Of a stretch of DNA of 12,439 nt, positions 1 to 5,832 are shown piece by piece. Location of the stretch: contig JAFDHU010000071.1 of assembly GCA_019308625.1 (NCBI GenBank), positions 1-12,439 of the forward strand, written 5' to 3'. This stretch comes from Deltaproteobacteria bacterium. Its GTDB lineage: Bacteria > Desulfobacterota > Desulfobaccia > Desulfobaccales > 0-14-0-80-60-11. Both the position numbers and the translations under genes were made by a program. Below the pieces are notes generated by a model. The model was not told the DNA's origin. It made no database searches and worked only from the letters and a program-made list of their open reading frames with translations. Every line of letters starts with the position of its first letter. Position 1 is the stretch's first letter.

Positions 1-988
1 CACGGGCAGCAGGGCCAGCGCCCGGGTGGCCGCCTCCTCGGTCAGATAGCCCAAGCCGCAAGCCGGGGTCAGAAGGGCTTGGGACAGCAGCCGGTGCAGG
101 TCGATTCCCTGGGCTGCGGCTTGCTGCACCTGGCTCTGAAATCTGGCCCAGAGGCTATTTTCGTTTTCCCGGTTTAGCTCGTCTCCGGTGGGGACCAAGC
201 CCCAGGCCAGCCAGCCGCCCCGGTCCAAAAACTCTTTCAGGGCATCCCGGTATATAAGCAGACTATCAAAATAGCCGTAGGAATCAAAGCTCAGGATATC
301 CAGAGGAAGCCGGAGTAGCAGGGACCAATCGGTGTTGCCGCAGCAGTACTGCCTCCAGGGTGTCCGTCAGCATGGCCACCACCTCCTCCCGGGAGACGGG
401 AAAAAAGGCCGAGCCGAAGCCGGTGAGGATGGGTTCATCAAAGAAGACCACGGCCTCTTTACCCAGTTCCCGGAACTTGGCCGCCTGCCAGGCGGCTTTG
501 CGGGCCAGTCCCAGGGAGACGGCCTGGGTCAGCTCCCGGTCATACAGGATGGGCTTGCCGGAGGCGTCTTTGACGATGCCGGCGAAGGTGACGGGGCCCA
601 CCACCTGGCCTTTCAGGGCGGTGGGACTGTGGACCGCGTCGGCCACCTGCCGGCACAGGGCGTAAAATCCCTGAGCTTCCTGGGGCTCCAGGGCAAAGGG
701 GGAGAGCTCGTCCAGCCATACTGCTTCATAGAACTCCGCCAGGGCCAACTCCCGGGGCTGCGCGGGATCCACCACGACCAGACGAGCGGCATCATCCCGG
801 CGCAGACCGGGCAGTCCCCGCACGCCCTGAGCCACCATGTCCTCCTGAAAGCCCAGGCGCACCATCTGAGGCCAAAAGGGAACCTCCGGCAGATATTTCA
901 GGATAAGAACCGCGGCTTCCGCGGCACTGGCGAAAGGCACCGAGCCGATGCCGGTGGCGGCCAGGGGAGCGATGACTAAGAGAATTAT
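1..988 (-). pseudogene. MetE/UROD-like methyltransferase, frameshifted and cut by window edge
   Basis: The protein belongs to the cobalamin-independent methionine synthase / uroporphyrinogen decarboxylase-like TIM-barrel superfamily of methyl transfer enzymes. The first part reads ATGIGSVPFASAAEAA (around 958-910), the usual N-terminal motif of the group, then PFWPQM and, further on, a VVFFDEPIL strand. Near 345-352 the frame breaks: the upstream frame decays into an unrelated tail ending at 284. The other frame resumes with YCCGNTDWSLLL and LDILSFDSYGYF and stays open to base 1, including TPACGLGYLTEE, a metal-Cys-type motif. Removing one base, or adding two, near 350 joins the halves. The N-terminus is also abnormal. 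The conserved ATGIGS lies upstream of the only in-frame GTG (940), and the open frame further upstream offers no ATG, GTG or TTG with a ribosome site. The true substrate cannot be told. Family assignment is firm; whether it is a real pseudogene or a sequencing indel is open. Confidence 0.75.
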
Positions 989-1132
989 ATTACAAAGGCC
1001 GGTGGCGGCAAAGACAAAAAGGGGTAGGGAAGTGGCCTTGGCCTGGCATTGAGGCGTATCCTCGGGGGAGGAAGTGCAGATTGGGATTCGGGCCTCAAGG
1101 TCATGCTCCGAAGGTTCTCCTCCAACAAAGCT

Positions 1133-1160
1133 TTGGTCAATGTCTTCCCGCTGGTATAAA
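1133..1160 (+). promoter_or_regulatory. Sigma70-type promoter for the small ORF at 1217
   Basis: A -35-like TTGGTC (1133-1138) is followed after 16 nt by TATAAA (1155-1160). The -10 is preceded by TGG, giving an extended -10 (TGGTATAAA). The predicted start near 1167 leaves a leader of about 50 nt. That leader contains a small hairpin (TAACC...GGTTA, about 1172-1187) before the GGAGG ribosome site of the small gene. Confidence 0.55.
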
Positions 1161-1216
1161 GTATAAAAGGATTAACCCTGCAGGTTACCAGAAAACCCAA
1201 GGGAGGAAGGGCGGCT

Positions 1217-1375
1217 ATGTGGCCGTTATGTGACAAATGCATTCTCAGGAAATATGTGGAGAGGGAGCCTCACTCCTGGCTGGCCAGACTCTGGCGGTGG
1301 CATACCGGCTGGTGCCCGGGTTGGAGGGCCTATCAGAAAAGGCTGGCGAACCTGGAGAAGACGCAAGCAGGCTGA
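1217..1375 (+). CDS. 52-residue Cys/Trp-rich small protein, putative metal-binding
   Basis: The frame runs ATG 1217 to TGA 1373-1375. A strong GGAGG (1202-1206) lies 10 nt before the start and a good promoter sits at 1133-1160. The product begins MWPLCDKC and contains RLWRWHTGWCPGW around residues 24-36. It has six Trp and three Cys: C5-x2-C8, then H29 and C33, an arrangement that could bind one zinc or iron atom as a minimal knuckle. The second half is basic (Lys/Arg-rich, AYQKRLANLEK). There is no signal peptide or membrane segment. It has its own transcription unit, divergent from the damaged methyltransferase on the left. The C-x2-C start followed by an RLWRWH...CPGW core looks like a conserved small-protein family rather than chance, but I can assign no function. 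It is short enough to be missed by ordinary length cut-offs. Confidence 0.7.
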   Translation: MWPLCDKCILRKYVEREPHSWLARLWRWHTGWCPGWRAYQKRLANLEKTQAG

Positions 1376-1508
1376 AGACCCGACATGTTTCTTTGCGCCG
1401 CGGCCCCCTGAGAGAACTTTAATTACAAGCTGACCGGGCTTCTGGAAGATAGGGGTGGTTTAATTTCTGCAGCTTTTGGCTTGCCTGGGGGAAAGGAGCA
1501 GGGAGCCG

Positions 1509-1538
1509 GGGACCGGGAGGCAGTCCCGTGTCTCTTTT
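1509..1538 (+). terminator. Weak terminator-like hairpin
   Basis: GGGAC (1509-1513) pairs with GTCCC (1523-1527), and a TCTCTTTTT tract follows at 1531-1539. The stem is short, but a flanking GGAAAG/CTTTTTCC complementarity may extend the structure. It would end the transcript of the small gene at 1217-1375. The rest of 1376-1703 shows no convincing gene. Confidence 0.3.
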
Positions 1539-1703
1539 TCCTGGGCCAGAGCGGAAGGGAAAACCATGTCAGTTTCCTGTAAAATAACAGAAAAAGCAAG
1601 AAGTTAGGTTAAGTGTCAATTAATGTTTAAAGTTTTTTAACAGATTAAATGAAAAAATTTTGTAAAACAGATGCGTTTTTATCTGAGAAAATTTCTTATT
1701 TTT

Positions 1704-1765
1704 TTGACATTGTTAGAAAATCGGTTGCATTAATCGTGTTTTTGGGAAAGAATTATTGCTACACT
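1704..1765 (+). promoter_or_regulatory. AT-rich promoter region of the FtsB-like gene
   Basis: A consensus TTGACA (1704-1709) lies in an AT-rich stretch (about 1560-1770) that contrasts with the GC-rich flanks. The downstream -10 is not ideal: ATTAAT at 1729-1734 gives a 19-nt spacer. A separate extended -10-like TGCTACACT (1757-1765) lies closer to the gene but would leave almost no leader. The ribosome site AAGGGGGAG (about 1769-1777) follows. Confidence 0.45.
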
Positions 1766-1782
1766 CCTAAGGGGGAGTCGTT

Positions 1783-2220
1783 GTGCCGTCGTCCATGTCC
1801 GGGGGAGGAGCAAGGATCGCCGGCTGGTGCAAAGTTTTCATTGCCGCTGGCACTGTTTTGGGCTTGGCCGTAGTCTTTGTGCTCCTGTTCAATCAAAAAG
1901 GCCTGTACAAAATTTACTGCCTGCGCCAGAAGCGGGACAGGCTGGAGCGCACCGTGGCCCGGCTGGCTGAGGAAAATGCCCGCCTGGCCCGGATCATTGA
2001 CCGCCTGCAGCGGGACCCGGTGATGATTCAGGATGTCATTCGCCGGGAATTGCACTTTGTCAAGAAGAACGAAATCATCATTCAACTTCCGAACCGGGCC
2101 GGAAAGCCGACAGTGGCAGGTGTCTTGGGGCCGTATGAGGCGCCGGTCCCGGCGAAGCCCCCTGCCGCCAGTCCCCGCCGTCAGGCCCCGAAGTCCTTTC
2201 TGGCCCGCCGCCGGCCCTGA
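1783..2220 (+). CDS. FtsB/DivIC-like septum formation initiator protein
   Basis: This is a bitopic division protein of the FtsB/DivIC family, which forms a coiled-coil complex with FtsL and FtsQ at the division site to activate septal peptidoglycan synthesis. A short cytoplasmic N-terminus is followed by one membrane helix (about residues 15-36, VFIAAGTVLGLAVVFVLLF). A coiled coil rich in Leu, Arg and Glu comes next (about 40-77, LRQKRDRLERTVARLAEEN), then the family's closing motif RRELHFVKKNEIIIQLP (87-103). The last 40 residues are a Pro/Ala/Arg-rich tail that is probably disordered. The start is GTG 1783: GGGGGAG lies 5 nt upstream, whereas the in-frame ATG at 1795 has no spaced ribosome site. 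At 145 residues it is slightly long for the family because of the tail. Elongation factor P follows 163 nt downstream on the same strand with its own promoter. Confidence 0.88.
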   Translation: MPSSMSGGGARIAGWCKVFIAAGTVLGLAVVFVLLFNQKGLYKIYCLRQKRDRLERTVARLAEENARLARIIDRLQRDPVMIQDVIRRELHFVKKNEIIIQLPNRAGKPTVAGVLGPYEAPVPAKPPAASPRRQAPKSFLARRRP

Positions 2221-2262
2221 TGCCGCGCCTCCTCGCACCTCTTCAGCCCGGGTTTCCAGGTT

Positions 2263-2290
2263 TTGTCTGCCCTCACTGGAATGGTAAAAT
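2263..2290 (+). promoter_or_regulatory. Promoter upstream of efp
   Basis: TTGTCT (2263-2268), a 16-nt spacer and TAAAAT (2285-2290) make a plausible housekeeping promoter. The expected start near 2297 gives a leader of about 87 nt that begins just before the palindrome at 2302-2318. No terminator separates it from the FtsB-like gene, so read-through from upstream is also possible. Confidence 0.5.
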
Positions 2291-2301
2291 AACTTGAAAT
2301 T

Positions 2302-2318
2302 TTGCCAGAATCTGGCAA
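2302..2318. promoter_or_regulatory. 17-bp perfect palindrome, candidate operator or leader hairpin
   Basis: TTGCCAGA (2302-2309), a central A, and TCTGGCAA (2311-2318) form a perfect inverted repeat. It lies about 5 nt after the predicted efp transcription start and 65 nt before the ATG. It has no following T-run, so it is not a terminator. Its length, symmetry and position fit a repressor operator better than a random hairpin; the binding protein is unknown. Confidence 0.5.
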
Positions 2319-2383
2319 GGTAGGGGGCCGAGGAGTCTTTCTTGCGCCTTGGGGCCCGAATTGCCGACGAGGAAGGGTGAGTC

Positions 2384-2944
2384 ATGTATTCCACCGCGGA
2401 TTTCCGGAAGGGTCTGAAGATTGAAATAGACGGCACCCCCTATGTCATCGTGGATTTTCTCCACGTCAAGCCCGGCAAAGGGGGCGCGTTTGTGCGCACC
2501 AAGATCAAGAATCTCCTGACCGGAAGAGTGCTGGATCAGACCTTCCGGTCGGGGGAGAGGGTGAAGCGGCCCGACCTGATGGAGCGCGACATGCAGTACC
2601 TCTACCGGGAGGACGACAATTTTTACATGATGGATAATGAGACCTATGATCAGGTCATCATCAGCGCGGACCAGATGGGGGAGGCCGCCCTTTTCCTGAC
2701 GGAGAATCTGAACGTCAAGGTGCTGTTTTTCAATCAACAGCCCGTGGCGGTGGAGCTGCCCACTTTTGTGGAGTTGACGGTGGCGGAAACCGAGCCGGGG
2801 GTGAGGGGCGACACCGCCACCGGGGGCAGCAAACCGGCGCGGCTGGAGACCGGGGCGGTTATCCAGGTTCCCCTGTTCATCAATGAAGGTGAGCGGGTGA
2901 AAGTGGACACCCGCACCGGCGAGTATATTGAACGGGTAAAATAA
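2384..2944 (+). CDS. efp: Elongation factor P
   Basis: Elongation factor P binds between the ribosomal P and E sites and relieves stalling at polyproline stretches. The 186-residue length and the three beta-barrel layout match the family. Domain I (about 1-63) has the loop VKPGKGGAF, with Lys32 at the tip in the position of E. coli Lys34, the residue modified by the EpmA/EpmB pathway in many bacteria. A central OB domain follows (about 64-126), then a C-terminal OB domain with the ERVKVDTRTGEYIERVK ending typical of EF-P. GAGGAAGGGTGA precedes the ATG. No modification gene is visible in the window. The window holds a natural EF-P client: the AMIN-domain protein at 4187-5386 contains long proline runs. 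The stop lies 9 nt from the end of the convergent 3D-domain gene. Confidence 0.98.
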   Translation: MYSTADFRKGLKIEIDGTPYVIVDFLHVKPGKGGAFVRTKIKNLLTGRVLDQTFRSGERVKRPDLMERDMQYLYREDDNFYMMDNETYDQVIISADQMGEAALFLTENLNVKVLFFNQQPVAVELPTFVELTVAETEPGVRGDTATGGSKPARLETGAVIQVPLFINEGERVKVDTRTGEYIERVK

Positions 2945-2953
2945 GCGCCGCGG

Positions 2954-3322
2954 TCAGGGCAGCTTCACCATGACGATGCGCCGTTTGACCCCGAAACGGC
3001 GGGCCTTGGCGGAGGATTTCATGAAGACGTCCACTTTTCGGCGCTGGCTGGGAGCCATCCGGTCCTGAACCTCAAATACCCCCAGCCCGTGCAGCAGCAC
3101 CCGGTCTCCGAAATTAAGCTTGAGCCTGCGTTCCAGGTCGCGGCTGACGGCCACCATGCCTTCCTTGACCCGGCGGCCCGAGGCGGTGATGTGCTGCGGG
3201 TACTGGCCGCCGCTATAGGAATAAGCGGTTACCGTGACAATGGACATGCTCTCTGCTTTGGTGGTCTGGGGCAAGACCATCACCGCCAAACCCAAAAGAA
3301 AAAATATCGCCAGCTTCTTCAT
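2954..3322 (-). CDS. Secreted 3D-domain protein, MltA/YocH-type cell-wall enzyme fold
   Basis: A signal peptide (MKK, then a hydrophobic stretch to about residue 19, cleavage likely around TKAES) is followed by a single 3D domain covering the remaining ~95 residues. This small double-psi barrel is shared by the C-terminal part of lytic transglycosylase MltA, resuscitation factors such as YabE, and YocH. The order VTAYS, TASGRRVKEGMVAVS, NFGDRVLLHG, VFEVQDRM, KVDVFM and FGVKRRIVMVKL follows the domain, with its three Asp at D62, D87 and D98. The usual DTGG after the second Asp is here DRMA. It therefore probably binds or cleaves peptidoglycan in the periplasm; catalysis is not proven. At 122 residues it is a stand-alone domain. 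The ribosome site GAGAGGAAACC directly precedes ATG 3322. The long upstream leader is described separately. Confidence 0.85.
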   Translation of the reverse strand: MKKLAIFFLLGLAVMVLPQTTKAESMSIVTVTAYSYSGGQYPQHITASGRRVKEGMVAVSRDLERRLKLNFGDRVLLHGLGVFEVQDRMAPSQRRKVDVFMKSSAKARRFGVKRRIVMVKLP

Positions 3323-3530
3323 GGTTTCCTCTCTGTGAATGGGATTCGGGAAACTTTGGAGAGAATGGCAGGAGCGATTGGCTGAGCCGGTCAGAGGCTG
3401 AAGCTTGTGGCCTTACCAAAGGTTTGATTCGCCTCTGCAACCCGGCTTCAGGTCTGCTATCTGAGAGCCGATTCTGCTGTCGCGGTGGCCCTCAAACCCT
3501 GAAACAACTAGCTCTCACCGCCATTCCTAG
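3323..3530 (-). promoter_or_regulatory. Structured leader of the 3D-domain gene, candidate cis-regulatory RNA
   Basis: In plus coordinates there are many perfect complementary pairs: AGCCGG 3385-3390 with CCGGCT 3442-3447, stacked almost directly on CAGAGGC 3392-3398 with GCCTCTG 3431-3437. Others are GGTTTGA 3421-3427 with TCAAACC 3492-3498, TTCAGG 3447-3452 with CCTGAA 3498-3503, and TGAGAGC 3462-3468 with GCTCTCA 3511-3517. GCGGTG 3482-3487 pairs with CACCGC 3516-3521. Some of these exclude each other. GTTTCC 3324-3329, which holds the complement of the ribosome site, can pair with GGAAAC 3349-3354 and hide the site. This is the architecture of a translational switch. I could not match it to the consensus of the c-di-AMP (ydaO), c-di-GMP, cobalamin, TPP, SAM or glycine riboswitches. 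An unknown class or a chance accumulation of pairs both remain possible. Confidence 0.4.
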
Positions 3531-3978
3531 CAGGTAATTTTGACCTTCCAGGGATGTGGTTAATGGTATGGTCCCCTATCTAAACCAAGGAAAAATGGTC
3601 TGTCAAGGAATTTTTTGGGACAACTGGGCTATCTTGTTAAAATTTCATGGAAAATTAAGCAATCTATTTGTGATATTTTGCACGAAAACGATGGTGACAA
3701 AAAGATGGGAAAAGCACCGGCAGCGGGAACTTTTCTTTGGGGCAGCGTGAGGGGGAGGAGCAAAGATTTTCCCCGCTGCTGGCCGGGGGTGGAGAAGGAG
3801 GACGCCGGGGGCACCTGTGCTCCGCCCTGTCGAAGCGCTTGGCCCGGCGCCGAACCGGGCCAGCTTTGTTGACAGGAGCCAAAAGGGAGTTTGCTTGGTC
3901 CCCCTGAGCTGGGAGTAAAGGAGCCGACGTTGCTCCAGGGGTGAGTTCCGGCCCGCAACCTGGGGCCGTTCAGACCCC
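3531..3978. other. Intergenic region, AT-rich part then hairpin-bearing part
   Basis: No supported gene lies here. Bases 3550-3720 are AT-rich compared with both sides and probably hold the promoter of the leftward 3D-domain gene, though no clear -35/-10 pair stands out. A perfect 7-bp stem lies at 3841-3861 (GGCCCGG, 7-nt loop, CCGGGCC), downstream of the selenoprotein gene in its direction of transcription. It lacks a T-run, so it is at best a weak terminator or an RNA-stabilising hairpin. Short open frames here show no family resemblance or ribosome site. Confidence 0.5.
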
Positions 3979-4194
3979 TCAGGTGCCCCCGAAGCCGATG
4001 GTTACCTGGCCTTCTTCCACCAGCACCGGCACCCGGCGGCTACCGGGGGTGAGCTGGAGCATTTCCTCCAAGGCGCCGGAGTCTTCCTGCACGTCTTTGT
4101 AAATTACGGTATAGCCTTCCTTGTTTTTGGCCTCCCGGGCCCTGTTGGTGAAGGGTCAACTCGCCTTGCCGAAAATGACAATCTCCTTAGACAT
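3979..4194 (-). CDS. Glutaredoxin-like selenoprotein (UxxT), UGA read as Sec13
   Basis: Reading from ATG 4194, the frame gives MSKEIVIFGKAS, then TGA (4158-4156), then PFTNRAREAKN and onward to a TGA stop at 3981-3979: 71 residues in all. The UGA falls exactly where glutaredoxins have their catalytic Cys (beta strand, G-K-x-x-Cys-P-F). The rest of the thioredoxin fold is intact: YTVIYKDVQED, the cis-proline motif RRVPVLV (P56) and the GFGG end. The active site is therefore U13-P-F-T16, with Thr in place of a resolving Cys and no other Cys in the protein. A hairpin right after the UGA fits a bacterial SECIS. Small glutaredoxin-like UxxT/UxxS selenoproteins are known from anaerobic Desulfo- and Geobacter-type bacteria. 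It is cytosolic (no signal peptide). The start overlaps the end of the AMIN gene by 8 nt and GGGAGGTGG just upstream serves as ribosome site, so translation is coupled. The alternative, a nonsense pseudogene, is unlikely given the clean frame on both sides. Confidence 0.85.
4115..4158 (-). promoter_or_regulatory. Bacterial SECIS-like hairpin after the Sec codon
   Basis: Directly after the UGA (4158-4156), CCUUC (4154-4150) pairs perfectly with GAAGG (4119-4115). Inside, GGCC (4141-4138) pairs with GGCC (4132-4129) around a five-base loop CGGGA. The apical loop begins 19 nt after the UGA and has G within its first two bases, agreeing with the general bacterial SECIS model (loop about 16-37 nt from the UGA, G among the first two loop bases). 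It would recruit SelB with Sec-tRNA during translation. The stems are judged by eye; no folding energy was computed. Confidence 0.7.
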
Positions 4195-5386
4195 GTCCAC
4201 CTCCCAGATAGTAGGTGCGGATGTAGAGAAAGTCCACCAGGTTCAGGATAAGGAGCGGGTTCTCCGCGATGGTGAACTGCACTCCTTCGAACCTGGGATT
4301 GACCTTGGCCTTGATGCGGCGCAGCACCTCTTCAGCCACCCGGGGCTGCTGGGGCGCGGCGTGGCGGAGGTACTCCTGGAGGAAGGCGGCCCGACTTAAG
4401 GCCAGCTCCTGGCACTCCCGGCGCAGCTTGACCCGCAGGGGCTTCAGGCCGTCGTCAAAAAAGTCGCCGATGTCCTCAAACTTTTTTTTGATTTTGGCGA
4501 TGTTCCACTTTTTCATCTCCCGGTACTCCCGGGCCGTGGGGCTGTTCAGCCTCTCAAAGTCCAAATCCACCACGTTGATATCGGGGGCTCCGGGGGAGTT
4601 GGCCGGGATGTGGGCTACATTGATGACCGCTTCAGGAAACTGGGGGTTGACTAGGGTGAAGGCTCGGCTGAAGCGCTTGCCCGGGCGGTCGTAATCCTTG
4701 GCCGCGGTCACCACCCAGCCGTCTTTTTCCAGAAACTGCCACAGCGCCGTAGCTTGGGGCACCAGATAGCGCAGTTCGGCAAAACCACCGCTGGGAGGCG
4801 GCAAGGAGGGTGGCCCGGGGGGTGGCGGGGTCCAGCGGGGTTCAGGCTGGGGCGCGGGGGGCGGGGCCGCCACCGGCGGCGGCGCAGGGGATGGAGGCCC
4901 ACCCTGGGCTGGGGCCGGCGGGCCGGCGGCCTTGAAGCCCACCATGAAGGCGATGTGGCCCCCCTTCAGGGGGCGGCTTTGACGCCGCCAGGTGTAAGCC
5001 CGGTGGGGTTTAAATTCCACGATAATTTGCACCCCCCGGCCGGAAGGGGACACCCGGGTGAGAACCCGTTTCACCAGCACTCCGTCCCCGAATTGTTCAG
5101 GAGGCAGCACCCCGGCCCGGGCCTGAGGGAAGTCAATGACCATTTGGGGGAGGTTGGCCTCGGTCCGCTGGATAATCACGGGCGCGGCTTGGCGGTTCAG
5201 GATCACCGTGAGCAGGGTCTGCTCTCCCACCCGGCTGAGGCCCACCTGATGCACTTCCAGGCCTCCCCGGAAGGACGTGGCTCCCCTGGCAACCCCGGGC
5301 TTGAGGCCCGACAGGCAAAAGGCGGCGATCAGCGCTGAGATGCAGCAGGCCCGGATTATCCGGGCAGGTGAATGGCAAGCAGTCAT
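4187..5386 (-). CDS. Secreted AMIN-domain protein with proline-rich linker and novel C-terminal domain
   Basis: This is a 399-residue envelope protein. A signal peptide (about 1-36, hydrophobic core ACCISALIAAFCLSGL) is followed by an AMIN-like domain (about 43-150, with LLTVILNRQAAPVI, PQMVIDFPQAR and VQIIVEFKP). AMIN domains usually direct proteins to peptidoglycan or secretin complexes in the periplasm. Residues 154-200 are a Pro/Ala linker with PPPP runs. The last 200 residues form a separate globular domain I do not recognise: AELRYLVPQATALWQFLEKDGW, then a charged helix region (KIKKKFEDIGDFFDDG), ending NLVDFLYIRTYYLGGGHV. ATG 5386 is chosen because it opens the signal peptide. The longer frame from 5521 would bury it and overlap the lipoprotein gene; the ribosome site at 5386 is weak. 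It is the third gene of the operon, and its end overlaps the selenoprotein start. Confidence 0.75.
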   Translation of the reverse strand: MTACHSPARIIRACCISALIAAFCLSGLKPGVARGATSFRGGLEVHQVGLSRVGEQTLLTVILNRQAAPVIIQRTEANLPQMVIDFPQARAGVLPPEQFGDGVLVKRVLTRVSPSGRGVQIIVEFKPHRAYTWRRQSRPLKGGHIAFMVGFKAAGPPAPAQGGPPSPAPPPVAAPPPAPQPEPRWTPPPPGPPSLPPPSGGFAELRYLVPQATALWQFLEKDGWVVTAAKDYDRPGKRFSRAFTLVNPQFPEAVINVAHIPANSPGAPDINVVDLDFERLNSPTAREYREMKKWNIAKIKKKFEDIGDFFDDGLKPLRVKLRRECQELALSRAAFLQEYLRHAAPQQPRVAEEVLRRIKAKVNPRFEGVQFTIAENPLLILNLVDFLYIRTYYLGGGHV

Positions 5387-5457
5387 ATGCTTCGTGGCAG
5401 CCACCGGATAAACCCCAGCCGGCAGGAGAACGGCTCCCTGTATCACCCGGCCAGCCC

Positions 5458-5832
5458 TTATCCTCCGGGCTCGACTCTCCGGAAAGTAAGGCACTTTTCC
5501 CGGGGACAACTGGGGTGCCATTCTCCGGACATATCGGCGGAGAGATATTTTCCTTGTTCCGTGGGGGTGACGATAATAATCCCCCCTTCTCGGGTGTAAA
5601 TCCAGATGCGCCCTTTATCGACCCGCCACTTGAACTTGACGGCTTCGCCTTCGTAGGTCCAGGAGCCTTCGCCGTTGGCTTTGAGGACCAGCTTGACGTA
5701 GCTTTTGCCGAAAGGCTGCACCGATTGGTAGGTTCCGGCGAAGGGGGCCCGGGACTCACCGCAGCCCCAAAGCAAAAGCCCCAGCAGGAGCGTCCCCAGG
5801 GCGGCGGCCGTGATCAGACAGCGTGTTTTCAT
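5458..5832 (-). CDS. Small outer-envelope lipoprotein, unknown function
   Basis: The product is 124 residues. It starts with a lipoprotein signal peptide (MKTRC, then hydrophobic to residue 23) ending in LLLWGC, with the lipidated Cys at 24. The mature part is short and beta-strand rich (FAGTYQSVQPFGKSYVKLVL, GEGSWTYEGEAVKFKWR, GRIWIYTREGGIIIV), resembling a small lipocalin-like or NlpE-like barrel, although no family can be named. Two further Cys (C109, C114) sit near the end and could form a disulfide. ATG 5832 overlaps the stop of the upstream membrane protein as ATGA, so the two are translationally coupled. An upstream in-frame start at 5943 would add 37 residues lying inside that gene and bury the signal peptide, so it is rejected. 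Confidence 0.75.
   Translation of the reverse strand: MKTRCLITAAALGTLLLGLLLWGCGESRAPFAGTYQSVQPFGKSYVKLVLKANGEGSWTYEGEAVKFKWRVDKGRIWIYTREGGIIIVTPTEQGKYLSADMSGEWHPSCPREKCLTFRRVEPGG

Noticed and set aside
1649..1873. AT-rich plus-strand frame starting ATG 1649
   Set aside because: Lies over the promoter region, lacks a ribosome site and overlaps the FtsB-like start in another frame.
3421..3447. Possible tRNA T-arm-like sequence (GGTTTGATTC)
   Set aside because: The flanking bases do not form a 5-bp T-stem and no acceptor or anticodon arm fits.
3380..3530. Known riboswitch (c-di-AMP ydaO, cobalamin, SAM, TPP)
   Set aside because: Only scattered short resemblances; none of the invariant core strings could be placed in the right order.
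3556..3750. Plus-strand 64-residue frame in the intergenic region
   Set aside because: No ribosome site, no recognisable motif; composition matches non-coding AT-rich DNA.
4156..4158. TGA in the glutaredoxin frame as a simple nonsense mutation
   Set aside because: Both sides form one intact fold, the position is the catalytic residue, and a SECIS-like hairpin follows.
4121..4399. Plus-strand open frame across the selenoprotein and the end of the AMIN gene
   Set aside because: No ribosome site or family resemblance; it is antisense to well-supported coding sequence.
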